Assembly (NCBI GenBank): GCA_029945945.1
Contig: JAQSDM010000005.1
Coordinates: 620,001 to 684,000, forward strand
Reading direction: 5' to 3'
Length of the DNA: 64,000 bases
DNA from: Algoriphagus sp.
GTDB lineage: Bacteria; Bacteroidota; Bacteroidia; Cytophagales; Cyclobacteriaceae
Position numbers and translations under genes: made by a program
Shown here: positions 1 to 9,759 of the stretch, one piece after another
How positions within the stretch are numbered: position 1 is the stretch's first letter
How the letters are laid out: every line of letters starts with the position of its first letter
Notes under the pieces: model-generated
What the model was told of the DNA's origin: nothing
What the model saw: only the letters and a program-made list of their open reading frames with translations
Database searches by the model: none

Positions 1-2880
1 GAGAGTTTTTCCTTGCTCTTCATGCAGCATTTTGGCAAATTCCACGATCAGGATAGCGTTTTTGGCAGTCAAGCCGATCAGCATCACAAGCCCGATTTGG
101 GCGAACACGTTATTGACATAGCTTGGACTCCAGAGTCCTCCAAGCCACAAGCCTAGGAATGCACCAAACACCGCAGCCGGTACGCCCAGCAAAACGCTGA
201 AAGGCAAAGTCCAGCTTTCATATTGAGCAGCCAAAATCAGGAATACAAAGACCAACGCCATCAGGAACATGGTGCCACCGGTTCCTTCTGCAGCTTTTTC
301 CTGATAGGACATGTTGGTCCAGGCATAACCAATTTCTTTTGGCATTCCGGCAGCTACCTCTTCCAATGCATTGAGCGCATCTGTTGAGCTATATCCTTCT
401 TTAGGAGCTCCGGAGATTTCAGCAGCGCGATACATGTTGAATCGGTTGGTATAAGAAGGTCCGGTGATATCTTCCACGGTTGTGATGGTACTGAGAGGAA
501 TAATTTCTCCGGCTTTGCTTCGAACATAGTATTTTGCCAGGTCATCGGGTTCTAATCGGTTTTTGCCTTCTGCCTGTACAAAGACTTTGTATTGGCGACC
601 AAATCGGTTGAAGTCATTGACATAGGCACTTCCCAAATAGGTAGAGACTGTACTTGTTACTTCAGTGAGGTCAATTCCGAGTTTTTCGACTTTGTCGAAA
701 TCAATCACAATCTTTTTCTGAGGAACATTGGAGCGATAGAGGGAGAAAATGTTTCCGATTTCGGGACGTTTTCTTGCTTCCGCCATAAAAGCTTGCGCCT
801 GTTCGTCCAGGTATTGAGGAGTATTACCGGATCGATCCTGAAGTTGCATCGTAAATCCTGCCGAGGTCCCCAAACCCTCAATAGGCGGAGGACCAAATGC
901 AATAGCGGAAGCTTCTGTGACGGTACCTCGGAAAGCCTGATTGGTTTCCAGGATAAGTTGTTTCGCTGTTTTGGTACGCTCGTCCCAAGGTTTGAGGGAG
1001 ACGAACACAAATGCGTTATTGGTGGAATAGGACTGGGTAAGTAAGCTATAGCCCAAAACCATGGTAGAAAATTCGATTTCCTCTTTCCCTGCCAGAATTG
1101 CCTCGACTTTTTTGGCCACTTCATCTGACCGTTCCAAAGAAGCTGCATCAGGGAGTTGAACGTTGATCAGAAAGTAGCCTTCATCCTCTTCCGGTACAAA
1201 TCCTCCCGGGATTCCTCCGTTAAGAAGCAGAATGCCCCCGACCACAAAACCGATGATGATCAGTGACCGGATTGATTTTTTGGCCACAGCTCCTGCCAAT
1301 CCGGTATAGCCCAGGGTAAACTTGTCAAATCCTCTGTTAAATGCATTGAAAAAGCGCTGAAGAAGCCCTTTGGATTCTTTTTTGGGTTTCAAAATGATGG
1401 CCGAAAGCGCGGGGCTTAAGGTCAAAGCGTTGAAAGCAGAGAACAAGACAGAAATCGCAATTGTGATCGCAAACTGCTGGTAAAGTCTTCCCGTGATACC
1501 GCCTGCAAAAGCTACCGGAACAAACACAGCTGCCAGGATCAAGGCAATCGCCACCACCGGACCACCCACTTCTTTCATCGCTTTTTGTGTTGCCTCTTTC
1601 GGCTTCATGCCATGCTCGATGTTGTGCATAACGGCTTCTACCACCACAATCGCATCATCGACGACCAGACCTATGGCGAGGACTAGCCCCAAAAGTGAAA
1701 GTACATTGACCGAAAATCCCAGCATCGGGAAAATGATAAATGTACCGATCAGAGAAACCGGAACTGTAAGCAAAGGAATCAGGGTCGCTCTCCAGTCCTG
1801 TAGAAAAAGGAATACTACAATGATTACCAGTGCTACTGCTTCAAATAAAGTATGGATGATTTCTTCAATCCCCACTGAAACTGCACGGGTGGTATTCAGA
1901 GAAATGTCATAACGCAAGTCCTCCGGAAAGTATTTTTGGAGATCAGCCACGGTCGTTTCAATCGATTCTGCCACTTCCAAAGCATTGGATCCGGGCATTT
2001 GGTAGACTACGATTGTGGCTGCGGATTTGGCATTCAACCGGCTGGAGGAGTTGTAATTGTCAAGTCCGAGTTCGATTCTGGCTATGTCCTTCAGTCGAAC
2101 GATGGATCCTTTTTCATCAGATTTGACAATGATATCCCCGAATTCCTCTTCCGTAACCAAGCGTTCCTGAAGCGTGACCGTGTAAGTGTATTCGACTCCG
2201 GCAGGGGAAGGCGGAGCACCGAATTTTCCTCCGGGAGCAATGGCGTTTTGCTTCTTAACAGCATTCGACACATCATTGACTGTCAGGTCAAGTTTGGTCA
2301 ATTGGTCAGGATCGAGCCAAATTCTCATAGAATAATCTGCTCCTCCGAAGAGGATCACATCGCCGACACCTTTGACCCGCTTCAGCTGATCGACGATGTT
2401 GATGTTTGCATAGTTATTAAGGAAAGAAGCGTCGTAGGTTTGGCCTGGCGAGGATAATGAAACAAGCATCAAAGGGAAAACCAGTGATTTTTTGGTTGTA
2501 ACTCCAAAGTTTTTTACTTCCAAGGGCATTTTTGCACTCGCCTGCGATACCCGGTTTTGGGTAAGCATGTTTGCATTGTCCAGGTTTGTACCAACTTCAA
2601 AGGAAACCTGAAGCGTAAGTGATCCATCGGCAGCATTGATGGATTTCATGTAGAGCATTTCTTCTACCCCGTTTACTTGCTGCTCAATCGGAGTGGCTAC
2701 TGCTTGTTCTACGTTCACGGCATTTGCACCGGTGAAAGTAGTGGTAACCTGTACCATCGGTGGAGTGATGTCCGGATATTTTGATATCGGGATTCCGCTC
2801 AGCGTAATCAGACCCATGATGATCATCAAAATCGAGATTACCATGGCGACTATGGGCCTTCTAATAAAGAACTCACTCAT
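1..2880 (-). CDS. RND efflux permease, HAE1/AcrB family (3' end outside window)
   Basis: Inner-membrane proton-driven multidrug exporter subunit, predicted to work with the adaptor gene just upstream (2917-4056). The frame is open from the ATG at 2880 to the window edge, giving 960 residues of the roughly 1050 usual for the family, so the last part of the C-terminal membrane domain is missing. The N-terminus MSEFFIRRPIVAMVI is the classic RND start. TM4 carries LVVDDAIVVVE with both proton-relay aspartates, and the last visible helix has NAILIVEFA. The C-terminus lies beyond base 1, so a following TolC gene cannot be seen. Substrate cannot be deduced; the HAE1-type assignment is firm. Confidence 0.95.
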   Translation of the reverse strand, partial: MSEFFIRRPIVAMVISILMIIMGLITLSGIPISKYPDITPPMVQVTTTFTGANAVNVEQAVATPIEQQVNGVEEMLYMKSINAADGSLTLQVSFEVGTNLDNANMLTQNRVSQASAKMPLEVKNFGVTTKKSLVFPLMLVSLSSPGQTYDASFLNNYANINIVDQLKRVKGVGDVILFGGADYSMRIWLDPDQLTKLDLTVNDVSNAVKKQNAIAPGGKFGAPPSPAGVEYTYTVTLQERLVTEEEFGDIIVKSDEKGSIVRLKDIARIELGLDNYNSSSRLNAKSAATIVVYQMPGSNALEVAESIETTVADLQKYFPEDLRYDISLNTTRAVSVGIEEIIHTLFEAVALVIIVVFLFLQDWRATLIPLLTVPVSLIGTFIIFPMLGFSVNVLSLLGLVLAIGLVVDDAIVVVEAVMHNIEHGMKPKEATQKAMKEVGGPVVAIALILAAVFVPVAFAGGITGRLYQQFAITIAISVLFSAFNALTLSPALSAIILKPKKESKGLLQRFFNAFNRGFDKFTLGYTGLAGAVAKKSIRSLIIIGFVVGGILLLNGGIPGGFVPEEDEGYFLINVQLPDAASLERSDEVAKKVEAILAGKEEIEFSTMVLGYSLLTQSYSTNNAFVFVSLKPWDERTKTAKQLILETNQAFRGTVTEASAIAFGPPPIEGLGTSAGFTMQLQDRSGNTPQYLDEQAQAFMAEARKRPEIGNIFSLYRSNVPQKKIVIDFDKVEKLGIDLTEVTSTVSTYLGSAYVNDFNRFGRQYKVFVQAEGKNRLEPDDLAKYYVRSKAGEIIPLSTITTVEDITGPSYTNRFNMYRAAEISGAPKEGYSSTDALNALEEVAAGMPKEIGYAWTNMSYQEKAAEGTGGTMFLMALVFVFLILAAQYESWTLPFSVLLGVPAAVFGAFLGLWLGGLWSPSYVNNVFAQIGLVMLIGLTAKNAILIVEFAKMLHEEQGKTL

Positions 2881-2916
2881 ATAGCAAGGGAGAAAATTAG
2901 TGGGAAAAGATTCGGG

Positions 2917-4056
2917 TTAATTACCTTTTGGTGTCCAGGCTTGGTCAATCACTTCTACTTTTGCATTGGCAGTAAGACCTGCCGAACCTACAATCGCCAC
3001 CCGGTCACCTGCTTTCAGGCCACTTTTTATGATCCATGCATCACCGATCTTTTGCCCGGTTTCAACAGTGGTCGCTTTAAGGGTACTTGAGTCAGTTACC
3101 GTAAATACCTGATTGAGATTTTGAAGCTGAAAGACGGCTCTTTGGGGAATCATTACAGCAGCAGTTGCCGTGTTGAGTAATACTCTTGTTTTTACAAAAA
3201 GTCCCGGCCGCAATAAGCCGGAAGGATTGGGAAAAGAAGCTTCAATCGTCAGTGTTCCCGTTTTTGGGTCAATTTCACGGTCTGCAAAATCTACTTCGCC
3301 TTTTTCGGAATAAATCGATCCGTCAGCCAAAACCAATTCCACATTTTTCCTGGCACTTGCGAGTTCTTCCTTACTCAGTTGGGCAATTCTCAAATATTCC
3401 CTCTCACTGATCTGAAATCTGACCCTAACACCATCCACACTGGAAATTGTAGTCAGAACAGAAGTTCCACCTGCCCGGCTGACATAATCTCCTACCCGAA
3501 CGTTGGAAATACCAACAATTCCTTCAAAAGGAGCATAAACCCTGGTATAACCTAATTCTACTTTGGCGTTTTCGAGGGAGGCCTGAGTGGATGAAACATG
3601 TGCTCTTGCGGCTTCGAATTCTGCCACAGCGTTGTCCAGATCTTTTTTGCTGAGTGCATTCATTTCAGTCAATGGTCGAACCCGGCTGAGTTCACTTTCT
3701 GCCCGAACCAATTCAGTTTTTGCCCGGGTGACTTCACTTGCCTGACGATCCAGCCTGTTTTTGTATTCTATATCGTCGATAACATATAAGAGGTCACCTT
3801 TTTTTACAACTGAGCCCTCCTTGAAATTCATCGCTGTCACCCAGCCTTCTACCCTGGACCGGATGTCTACATCTGATTTTCCATAGACCTGTGCGACAAA
3901 ATCCTCATAGAGAGGCACATCATTTTGGATAGCTGTAACCACATTGACTTGAACAGGAGTGATTATCACCTCTTGTTCTTTTTTGCATCCTGTGATAAGA
4001 AATACCAATGAAAAAATCCCGAGACCCAGGATTTGAATTTTCAGGCGTGATCTCAT
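2917..4056 (-). CDS. RND efflux periplasmic adaptor (membrane fusion lipoprotein)
   Basis: Links the inner-membrane RND pump to an outer-membrane channel. The 379-residue protein starts with a signal peptide and lipobox LITGC, with Cys24 as the predicted lipidation site. The barrel-sandwich half motif (GWVTAMNFKEGSVVKKGDLL) is followed by an alpha-hairpin with coiled-coil character (about residues 85-165), then the second lipoyl half (YAPFEGIVGISNVRVGDYV), a beta-barrel and a membrane-proximal domain. It sits 36 bases upstream of the permease and is surely co-transcribed with it. No regulator gene adjoins the pair; upstream is a 577-base gene-free stretch. Length and layout match AcrA/MexA-type adaptors. 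Confidence 0.95.
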   Translation of the reverse strand: MRSRLKIQILGLGIFSLVFLITGCKKEQEVIITPVQVNVVTAIQNDVPLYEDFVAQVYGKSDVDIRSRVEGWVTAMNFKEGSVVKKGDLLYVIDDIEYKNRLDRQASEVTRAKTELVRAESELSRVRPLTEMNALSKKDLDNAVAEFEAARAHVSSTQASLENAKVELGYTRVYAPFEGIVGISNVRVGDYVSRAGGTSVLTTISSVDGVRVRFQISEREYLRIAQLSKEELASARKNVELVLADGSIYSEKGEVDFADREIDPKTGTLTIEASFPNPSGLLRPGLFVKTRVLLNTATAAVMIPQRAVFQLQNLNQVFTVTDSSTLKATTVETGQKIGDAWIIKSGLKAGDRVAIVGSAGLTANAKVEVIDQAWTPKGN

Positions 4057-4633
4057 AATTAATATGATTTAGTTTTACTTATAAATAGGTGAGTATAATT
4101 TTTGATATGTTTTGTAAAATGACAATTGACAGAATTAAGACTATTTAAAATAGAAAAATAGTTGTTAATTTTTTTTGTTTCTGTTTATTTCATTCAAATT
4201 CTTCTTTGATCAAATGTTTTCAGGGAAATTGGCTGTGGGTAATTTTTTAAGACTGCTCTTTCGTGAATGCATAGGCTAAGCTACTTTTTTATTAGGATGA
4301 TTCTAAGAAAATTTTGTGTGTGATTTCATGATTTATATCAGTTAATGTGATTTTAGCGGGGTCAATTTTTTGCTACGAAAATGGTAAAAGCCATTCGCTT
4401 TCCGGATGAATAGGTTGATTTGAAGAAGGGAGGAGAAGAAGCATCCTTTTTTTCCTCCATACCTCCAAGCAGTGGGGTGAAGAAGGGAAACAGAAGAAGG
4501 AAGACGCTGGCAAGCACCCCATTAAATTTCGTGCTTTGATGGGAGCGGAATTGCGAAGAAAAAGGATGAGGGAGGATTTAGATTATTTCCCTGGTAGAAC
4601 CCAAAAAAGGATTTTACAAAAAAATCTTCCTGA
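4057..4633. other. gene-free stretch, AT-rich, no feature recognised
   Basis: This is 577 bases between the adaptor start and the stop of the CDF transporter. The half next to the adaptor is AT-rich (runs of T and A around 4140-4190) and presumably holds the efflux-operon promoter, but I see no convincing TTTG/TAnnTTTG pair. The part at 4380-4620 is purine-rich with no open frame of note. No inverted repeat long enough to call a terminator or operator was found. Confidence 0.4.
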
Positions 4634-5500
4634 TCAACAGGGTTCGATATGAATCAGCACGTGGCCCAATTCCGGGATTTCACTTTGAAGGGTGTCTTTA
4701 AGTTGGTGAGCGATGTGATGTCCTTCTTTCACACTCAGCATGCCATCTACATTTGCGTGAAGGTCGACGTGGTATTTCATTCCGGCTTTTCGGATAAAGC
4801 ATTTTTCCGTTCCTTTTACCCCGGGCACAGTCAGGGCAACTTTTCGGATTTCCCCGGTTAATTCCTCGTGGTTGTTTTCATCCATTACTTCACCCAATGC
4901 AGGGCGGAAAATGAGGTAACAGTTGTACAAAATAAACCCAACGGCAAGCATGGCTGCATAATCATCTGCAACTTCATAACCTTCACCACCGATCAATGCG
5001 ATCGTAATTCCGACGAATGCCGCCACGGAAGTTATTGCATCGCTTCGATGATGCCATGCTTCCCCTTTGAGAGAAGTGCTTTTCAGCTTTTTACTCCTTC
5101 TGATTACGACTTGAAATGAAATTTCTTTCCAAAGGATAATCCCTCCCAAAACCCACAATGTCCAGATTTCTGGAAGTTTATGAGGTGATTGAATGTTCTG
5201 AATCGACTGCCATGCGATCGTTGCTGCGGAAAGAATTAAAAATCCAACGACCAGAAAAGTGATCAAAGGTTCGGCTTTTCCATGGCCGTAAGGGTGATTA
5301 TCGTCAGCAGGTCTGGCTGAATACCTGATTCCAAACAAGACCAAAATCGAGGCAAATACATCTACGACCGACTCGATTCCGTCTGCGATCAACGCGTAGG
5401 AATTTCCAAAAATGCCCGCTACGAACTTGATTGCCGCCAAAACTATGTTTCCCAACATGCTGAAAACGACGGTTCTGACAGCCAGATTATTTTGATTCAT
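4634..5500 (-). CDS. cation diffusion facilitator (CDF) metal efflux transporter
   Basis: Exports a divalent metal (Zn, Fe, Mn or Co class) from the cytoplasm in exchange for protons. The 288 residues have the six-helix CDF pattern. The TM2 metal half-site reads ADGIESVVD (Glu43 and Asp47 spaced like the DxxxD/HxxxD pair of the family), and TM5 has HHRSDAITS (HxxxD). The conserved loop PADDNHPYGHGKAEPL follows TM2, and a cytoplasmic C-terminal ferredoxin-like domain ends with a His-rich tail (HVLIHIEPC). The Glu at the first position of the TM2 site differs from the usual Asp or His, so the metal cannot be named. It precedes, on the same strand, the Ca-type ATPase, and has its own promoter-like element at 5525-5556. 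Confidence 0.93.
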   Translation of the reverse strand: MNQNNLAVRTVVFSMLGNIVLAAIKFVAGIFGNSYALIADGIESVVDVFASILVLFGIRYSARPADDNHPYGHGKAEPLITFLVVGFLILSAATIAWQSIQNIQSPHKLPEIWTLWVLGGIILWKEISFQVVIRRSKKLKSTSLKGEAWHHRSDAITSVAAFVGITIALIGGEGYEVADDYAAMLAVGFILYNCYLIFRPALGEVMDENNHEELTGEIRKVALTVPGVKGTEKCFIRKAGMKYHVDLHANVDGMLSVKEGHHIAHQLKDTLQSEIPELGHVLIHIEPC

Positions 5501-5524
5501 AGTTGGGTTTTATTCTGAAAAGGC

Positions 5525-5556
5525 CAAAAGTAAGGAAATAGAAAAGGTTGAGGAAA
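5525..5556 (-). promoter_or_regulatory. Bacteroidota-type promoter of the CDF gene
   Basis: On the minus strand TACTTTTG (plus-strand 5525-5532) matches the TAnnTTTG -7 consensus, with TTTC about 20 bases upstream at 5553-5556 as a -33 candidate. The predicted transcript would start near 5518, leaving a leader of under 20 bases before the ATG at 5500. Read by eye only. Confidence 0.5.
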
Positions 5557-5628
5557 GAAAATGATCCTAATTCCGATTAACGTTATTTTCTTTTCTGATT
5601 ATCTGATTTCTAGCTAGAAGTCCAAATG

Positions 5629-5734
5629 GACCTGCTGTGGACAGTTGACTATTCCTCAGGCAGACAAGTGTTGACCAAATTATCCGCTTCTCAAACCTCA
5701 ATTTTAGAACTACTGGAAAGTAGCGGATAATCAT
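5629..5734. repeat. REP-like palindromic element, copy A
   Basis: The element contains ATTATCCGC at 5679-5687 and its inverted complement GCGGATAAT at 5723-5731, separated by 35 bases that include CTGG just before the right arm. It is preceded by a region beginning CCTGCTGTGGAC, which recurs in the copies near 29.7 and 39.5 kb. The right arm overlaps the stop codon of the P-type ATPase (5731-5733), so the element sits exactly at the 3' end of that gene. Confidence 0.75.
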
Positions 5735-8307
5735 ATTTCTTTTTTTAATCTAAATCTTCCTTCCACCCATTTCTTCAACTCGACTGCAAGGAAAACAAAT
5801 ACAGCTGCTCCGATACAGATTGCAAGTTCCTTCAGGCTGAGAGGCTTTGTTTTGAAAAGAGCATTGAAAAAGGGTAAATAGACCACTGCAAGTTGTAAAG
5901 CAAGCGCCAGCAAAACCGACCCAAGCAAGGGTAAATTGCTCAGCAAACCTTGCTTAAAAAGTGAAGTTCGGTCGCTTCTCACTGCTAAAACATGTCCGAG
6001 TTGGGATACCGAAAGCACTGTGAAAACCATCGTTTGCCAATGTTCTATGCCCTGACGGATGGCCCATCCTTGAGTGAAAAGAGTCACGGCAGCCATCAGC
6101 ACTCCGAACAAAATGATATGGATGCCCAAACCATCTGCAAAGAAACTTTCCTTGGGAGGGCGTGGAGGGCGTTTCATCAGGTCTCTTTCAGTCCTTTCGC
6201 TTGCTAATGCCAAAGCCGGAAGTCCGTCTGTGATAAGATTGATCCATAAAATATGAATCGGCAAAAGAGGAATGGGGAGTCCGAGGAAAGGTGCCATGGC
6301 AATTACCAGGATCTCGGCCCCGTTGCAGGTCATGATGTATTTGATAAACTTCCGGATGTTGTCATAAATCCTTCGGCCTTCTTTCACGGCTTTGACAATG
6401 GTGGAGAAGTTGTCATCCAGCAAAATCAGGTTCGCAGATTCTTTGCTCACATCTGTGCCGGCGATTCCCATTGCTACTCCTATCGTGGCCGCTTTGAGTG
6501 AGGGAGCATCGTTTACGCCGTCTCCTGTCATGGCGACATAATGCCCCCTAGCCTGCAAGGCTTGTACGATTTTCAGCTTTTGATCCGGTGAAACCCGTGC
6601 ATAAACCGTTACATGCTCAACTTTTTCCTGAAACTCCTTTTCTGCTAAAGCGGCCAGCTCAACTCCAGTCAGAAGTAAATCTCCTTCTTTCCAGATTCCC
6701 ACCGTTTTCGCAATAGATTTTGCCGTGGCAGGGTGGTCTCCGGTAATCATGACGGGAATGATTCCGGCTGTTTTACATTCTTCAATGGCCACTTTCACTT
6801 CCTCTCTAGGAGGATCGATCAGCCCGACTTGTCCGATGAGTTGGAGTTGGGACTCTATGCCCGGCCATTCGCTTTCCGCAGGTAATTTGTCGATGATCTT
6901 GCTGGCGAAAGCTAAAACCCGAATGCCTTTTTGGGCCCATTCTTCAGCTTTCTTCGTAAGCATTTCAGCTTCTTCAGGTTTGGAGAGACAAGTTGCAATG
7001 GATTCTGAAGCACCTTTTGTCACTACCAATATTTTATCTCCCAGTTGATGAAAGGTGGTCATCCGCTTTCGCTCAGAATCGAATGGAACCTCCCCGATCC
7101 TGGGAAATTGTTCTCTCAGTTTTTGGAATGCTTCAGGAGAAGTTTTTATCAGCAAATGCTCGATCATGGCAAGCTCAGTCGCCTCACCTTTTGGTTTTCC
7201 GTCCTGGTCCAAAGCCACATCGTGATTGAGGCCAACGGCAAGCTGCAGGTTTGAGAAACCAGGGTCCATTTGATCAAATGGTTGCTCAATGTCCTCTACC
7301 ACGCTCATTTTGTTTTGAGTGAGCGTGCCTGTTTTATCGGTACAGATATAAGTAACCGAGCCAAGGCTTTCTACTGCGGGGAGTTTGCGAATGAGAGCAT
7401 TTTGCTTGGCAAGCCTGCTGGCACCAAGTGAAAGTGCAATGGTAATCAGTGCAGGCAATGCTTCAGGAATCGCAGCTACAGCCAAACTTACCGAAAGTAG
7501 CAACAGCGGAAGAGGTTCTTCCCCTCGCAGCATCCCCAGACCAAACAATACTAAACAGATGCCGATGATGACGATTGAGATCAATTTTCCAAATCGCTTC
7601 ATTCGTGCTTGAAGTGGAGTTGGAGGTTGTTTTTCCTGAAGAAGATCGGCGATTTTCCCGAGTTCGGTAGACATTCCGGTAGCCACCACCAGACCTTTGG
7701 CCCGGCCATTTGCTACCAATGTGCCCTTGAAAGCCATATTCAGCTGATCAGCAGGCATTAGGTTTTCCCGGGTGATCGGTTCGGTTGATTTATCAATTGG
7801 TACTGATTCACCGGTGAGAGAAGACTCGTCAATCTTGAGAGAAAAGCACTCTATCAGCCGTACATCTGCCGGAACCATGTTTCCAGCTTCCAACAGAAGC
7901 AGGTCTCCAGGAACCAATTCATTGGAAGAAAGAGTCTGCGTTTTGCCTTCGCGAATGACTTGACTTTGAGTTTCCGTCATTTTCTTGAGGGCTTCCATGG
8001 CCTTTTCGGCGCGATACTCCTGCACAAAACCAAGAATGGCATTGAGGATGATGATCACCAGGATAATCAGGGTATCGGTCAACTCTCCAATGATTCCGGA
8101 GAGAAAAGCCGCGGCCAAAAGGATCAGGATCATGAAATCCTTAAACTGACCAAGAAACAGGATCCAGGCAGGTTTTTTCTTTTTCTCCAAAAGGGCATTG
8201 GGTCCGAATTCCCGGAGATTCTCAGCAGCTTTAGACGTAGATAGCCCCTCGGGGCCGGAGCCAAACTTGTCAAAAATTTCCTTTTCGGGAACTGTATAGA
8301 ATTGCAT
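5731..8307 (-). CDS. calcium-type P-type ATPase (P2 family)
   Basis: ATP-driven cation pump of the plasma membrane. The 858 residues show the N-terminal cation-ATPase domain, an actuator domain with LTGESVP, the phosphorylation motif DKTGTLT with Asp324 as the phosphorylated residue, a nucleotide-binding domain, and the hinge motif TGDGVNDAPSLK. TM4 has PEALP and TM6 has NLITDGLPALAL, the ion-site signature of SERCA/PMCA-like calcium pumps rather than heavy-metal P1B pumps; there is no N-terminal metal-binding domain. Length is normal. It lies between a CDF exporter and a ferritin-like/VIT1 protein, suggesting a metal-homeostasis neighbourhood. Ca2+ is the likeliest substrate; Mn2+ is possible. 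Confidence 0.93.
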   Translation of the reverse strand: MQFYTVPEKEIFDKFGSGPEGLSTSKAAENLREFGPNALLEKKKKPAWILFLGQFKDFMILILLAAAFLSGIIGELTDTLIILVIIILNAILGFVQEYRAEKAMEALKKMTETQSQVIREGKTQTLSSNELVPGDLLLLEAGNMVPADVRLIECFSLKIDESSLTGESVPIDKSTEPITRENLMPADQLNMAFKGTLVANGRAKGLVVATGMSTELGKIADLLQEKQPPTPLQARMKRFGKLISIVIIGICLVLFGLGMLRGEEPLPLLLLSVSLAVAAIPEALPALITIALSLGASRLAKQNALIRKLPAVESLGSVTYICTDKTGTLTQNKMSVVEDIEQPFDQMDPGFSNLQLAVGLNHDVALDQDGKPKGEATELAMIEHLLIKTSPEAFQKLREQFPRIGEVPFDSERKRMTTFHQLGDKILVVTKGASESIATCLSKPEEAEMLTKKAEEWAQKGIRVLAFASKIIDKLPAESEWPGIESQLQLIGQVGLIDPPREEVKVAIEECKTAGIIPVMITGDHPATAKSIAKTVGIWKEGDLLLTGVELAALAEKEFQEKVEHVTVYARVSPDQKLKIVQALQARGHYVAMTGDGVNDAPSLKAATIGVAMGIAGTDVSKESANLILLDDNFSTIVKAVKEGRRIYDNIRKFIKYIMTCNGAEILVIAMAPFLGLPIPLLPIHILWINLITDGLPALALASERTERDLMKRPPRPPKESFFADGLGIHIILFGVLMAAVTLFTQGWAIRQGIEHWQTMVFTVLSVSQLGHVLAVRSDRTSLFKQGLLSNLPLLGSVLLALALQLAVVYLPFFNALFKTKPLSLKELAICIGAAVFVFLAVELKKWVEGRFRLKKEI

Positions 8308-8482
8308 GAAGCGTTATAAAAATGGATTCCTGTTTTCCTGAATTTACAAAAAGTATGCTTTCAATTTTAAAATCCAAAACATTAACTCAACTCATCCTCA
8401 GAACAGATGGTAAGAAGATGAAAGTCATCGGAGGGCGGAGATGCCTCAGATGGAATATAGTTAGGTGACTTCCTATTCCTCT

Positions 8483-9583
8483 CTAACCGATCATCGAAAC
8501 CCCGATTAATTTTCCAATTCCAAAAGTGATTGCAGCTGCGATCAGACCGAAAATCACCTGTCTGAAACCTGAAAACCAAATGCTCTTCCCTGTAAACAGG
8601 GTAATACTGGAACCAATCAGAAATAACCCCAACGCACTAAGTGTGGTGCTGATCAGAATAGCTTTCAATCCTCCTAAAAAGAAAAATGGGATCACGGGAA
8701 TCACTGCGCCAACAGCAAAGAGGATAAAAGAGGTGATCGCAGCTTCCATCGCTGATCCTTTCAAATCTTCTGCATTGATGCCCAATTCCTCTTTGACCAG
8801 GACTTCGTGTGCCTCGTCTTTATTTCCGATTACATTCTTTGCCATTTGAAGAGCCTGAGGTTCGGGGACACCTTTTGAAATGTAGATCATAGCCAATTCT
8901 TTTTCCTCGCCTTCGGGATTAGCTTCCAGTTCCTCCATTTCCAGTTGCATTTGATTTTCATAGAGTTCCTGAGAACTCTTGACAGAAATCCATTCTCCCA
9001 ACGCCATGGATAAAGCACCTGCTAAAAGCCCTGCCAAACCGGCAAGCAGGATTTCGCTTTGCCCGCTTGTGGCTCCGGCGATTCCCATTACCAAACTGAA
9101 ATTGGAAACAAGACCATCATTTCCACCCAGTACAGCAGCTCTCAGGGCATTTCCCCCGACAGATCTATGTCGCTTTTCGAAGCGAGCCAGGTTCGAACCT
9201 GATACTTTTGACCCATTGCTCAGGATGTTTTTCAGGATGGTGACGTGGGCGGTGTCAGAGATTGAATTGGTTGTTTTGCTCTTTTTTTTGGCTCCGATGA
9301 TTGCATTGGAGATGCTTTTTTCCGTGTCAAGCAAAACCCCTAGGACATAATCGTATCCAAAGATTTTACCGATTGTTTTCAGGATTTTTGCCCGGTTCGA
9401 GGGTGCTGGTAATGCTGACTCAGGCAATCCTTTTTTCTTCAAAAAAGCCAGGGCGTGACCATGCTCGATCTCGCTCATTTGCCTGAATATTTTGGCGATG
9501 TTTTCGTCATATTCATTGTCGGCGAGTACCCCATACAGGAAACCTGCGTCCACTTCAGTTTGGATATTTTGTAAAGTCTTCAT
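8483..9583 (-). CDS. ferritin-like/VIT1 fusion membrane protein (MbfA-like)
   Basis: Predicted iron or manganese transporter. Residues 1 to about 125 form a helical ferritin/rubrerythrin-like domain, with candidate metal ligands Glu10, Glu38 and His41 (the ExxH of EIEHGH), Glu89 and His113. From about residue 145 a VIT1/CCC1 membrane domain begins with ALRAAVLGGNDGLVSNFSLV and continues through GALSMALGEWISVKSSQEL and the cytoplasmic Glu-rich metal-binding loop (MEELEANPEGEEKE) to three C-terminal helices. The architecture is that of MbfA, described in alpha-proteobacteria as an iron exporter; the function here is inferred from that. It lies upstream of the Ca-type ATPase on the same strand with a 175-base gap, so may be separately transcribed. 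Confidence 0.9.
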   Translation of the reverse strand: MKTLQNIQTEVDAGFLYGVLADNEYDENIAKIFRQMSEIEHGHALAFLKKKGLPESALPAPSNRAKILKTIGKIFGYDYVLGVLLDTEKSISNAIIGAKKKSKTTNSISDTAHVTILKNILSNGSKVSGSNLARFEKRHRSVGGNALRAAVLGGNDGLVSNFSLVMGIAGATSGQSEILLAGLAGLLAGALSMALGEWISVKSSQELYENQMQLEMEELEANPEGEEKELAMIYISKGVPEPQALQMAKNVIGNKDEAHEVLVKEELGINAEDLKGSAMEAAITSFILFAVGAVIPVIPFFFLGGLKAILISTTLSALGLFLIGSSITLFTGKSIWFSGFRQVIFGLIAAAITFGIGKLIGVSMIG

Positions 9584-9759
9584 GTCCTTTGAATCAAATC
9601 AGATCAATTGAAAAGTTGGGTGGGTTTTCGGACCCGAATTATCGTTTGGAGACAACTTAATTAAAATTACCACTTAAAACCGGGGTTCGGTCAACTTCAT
9701 CCTTAAATATCGGGGAAGAAAAAAAGTAACATAAAAGTCTCAAATCGATTGATGAAATC

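Noticed and set aside
592..2884. Several open frames opposite the first RND permease
   Set aside because: They are antisense shadows of a well-conserved coding sequence.
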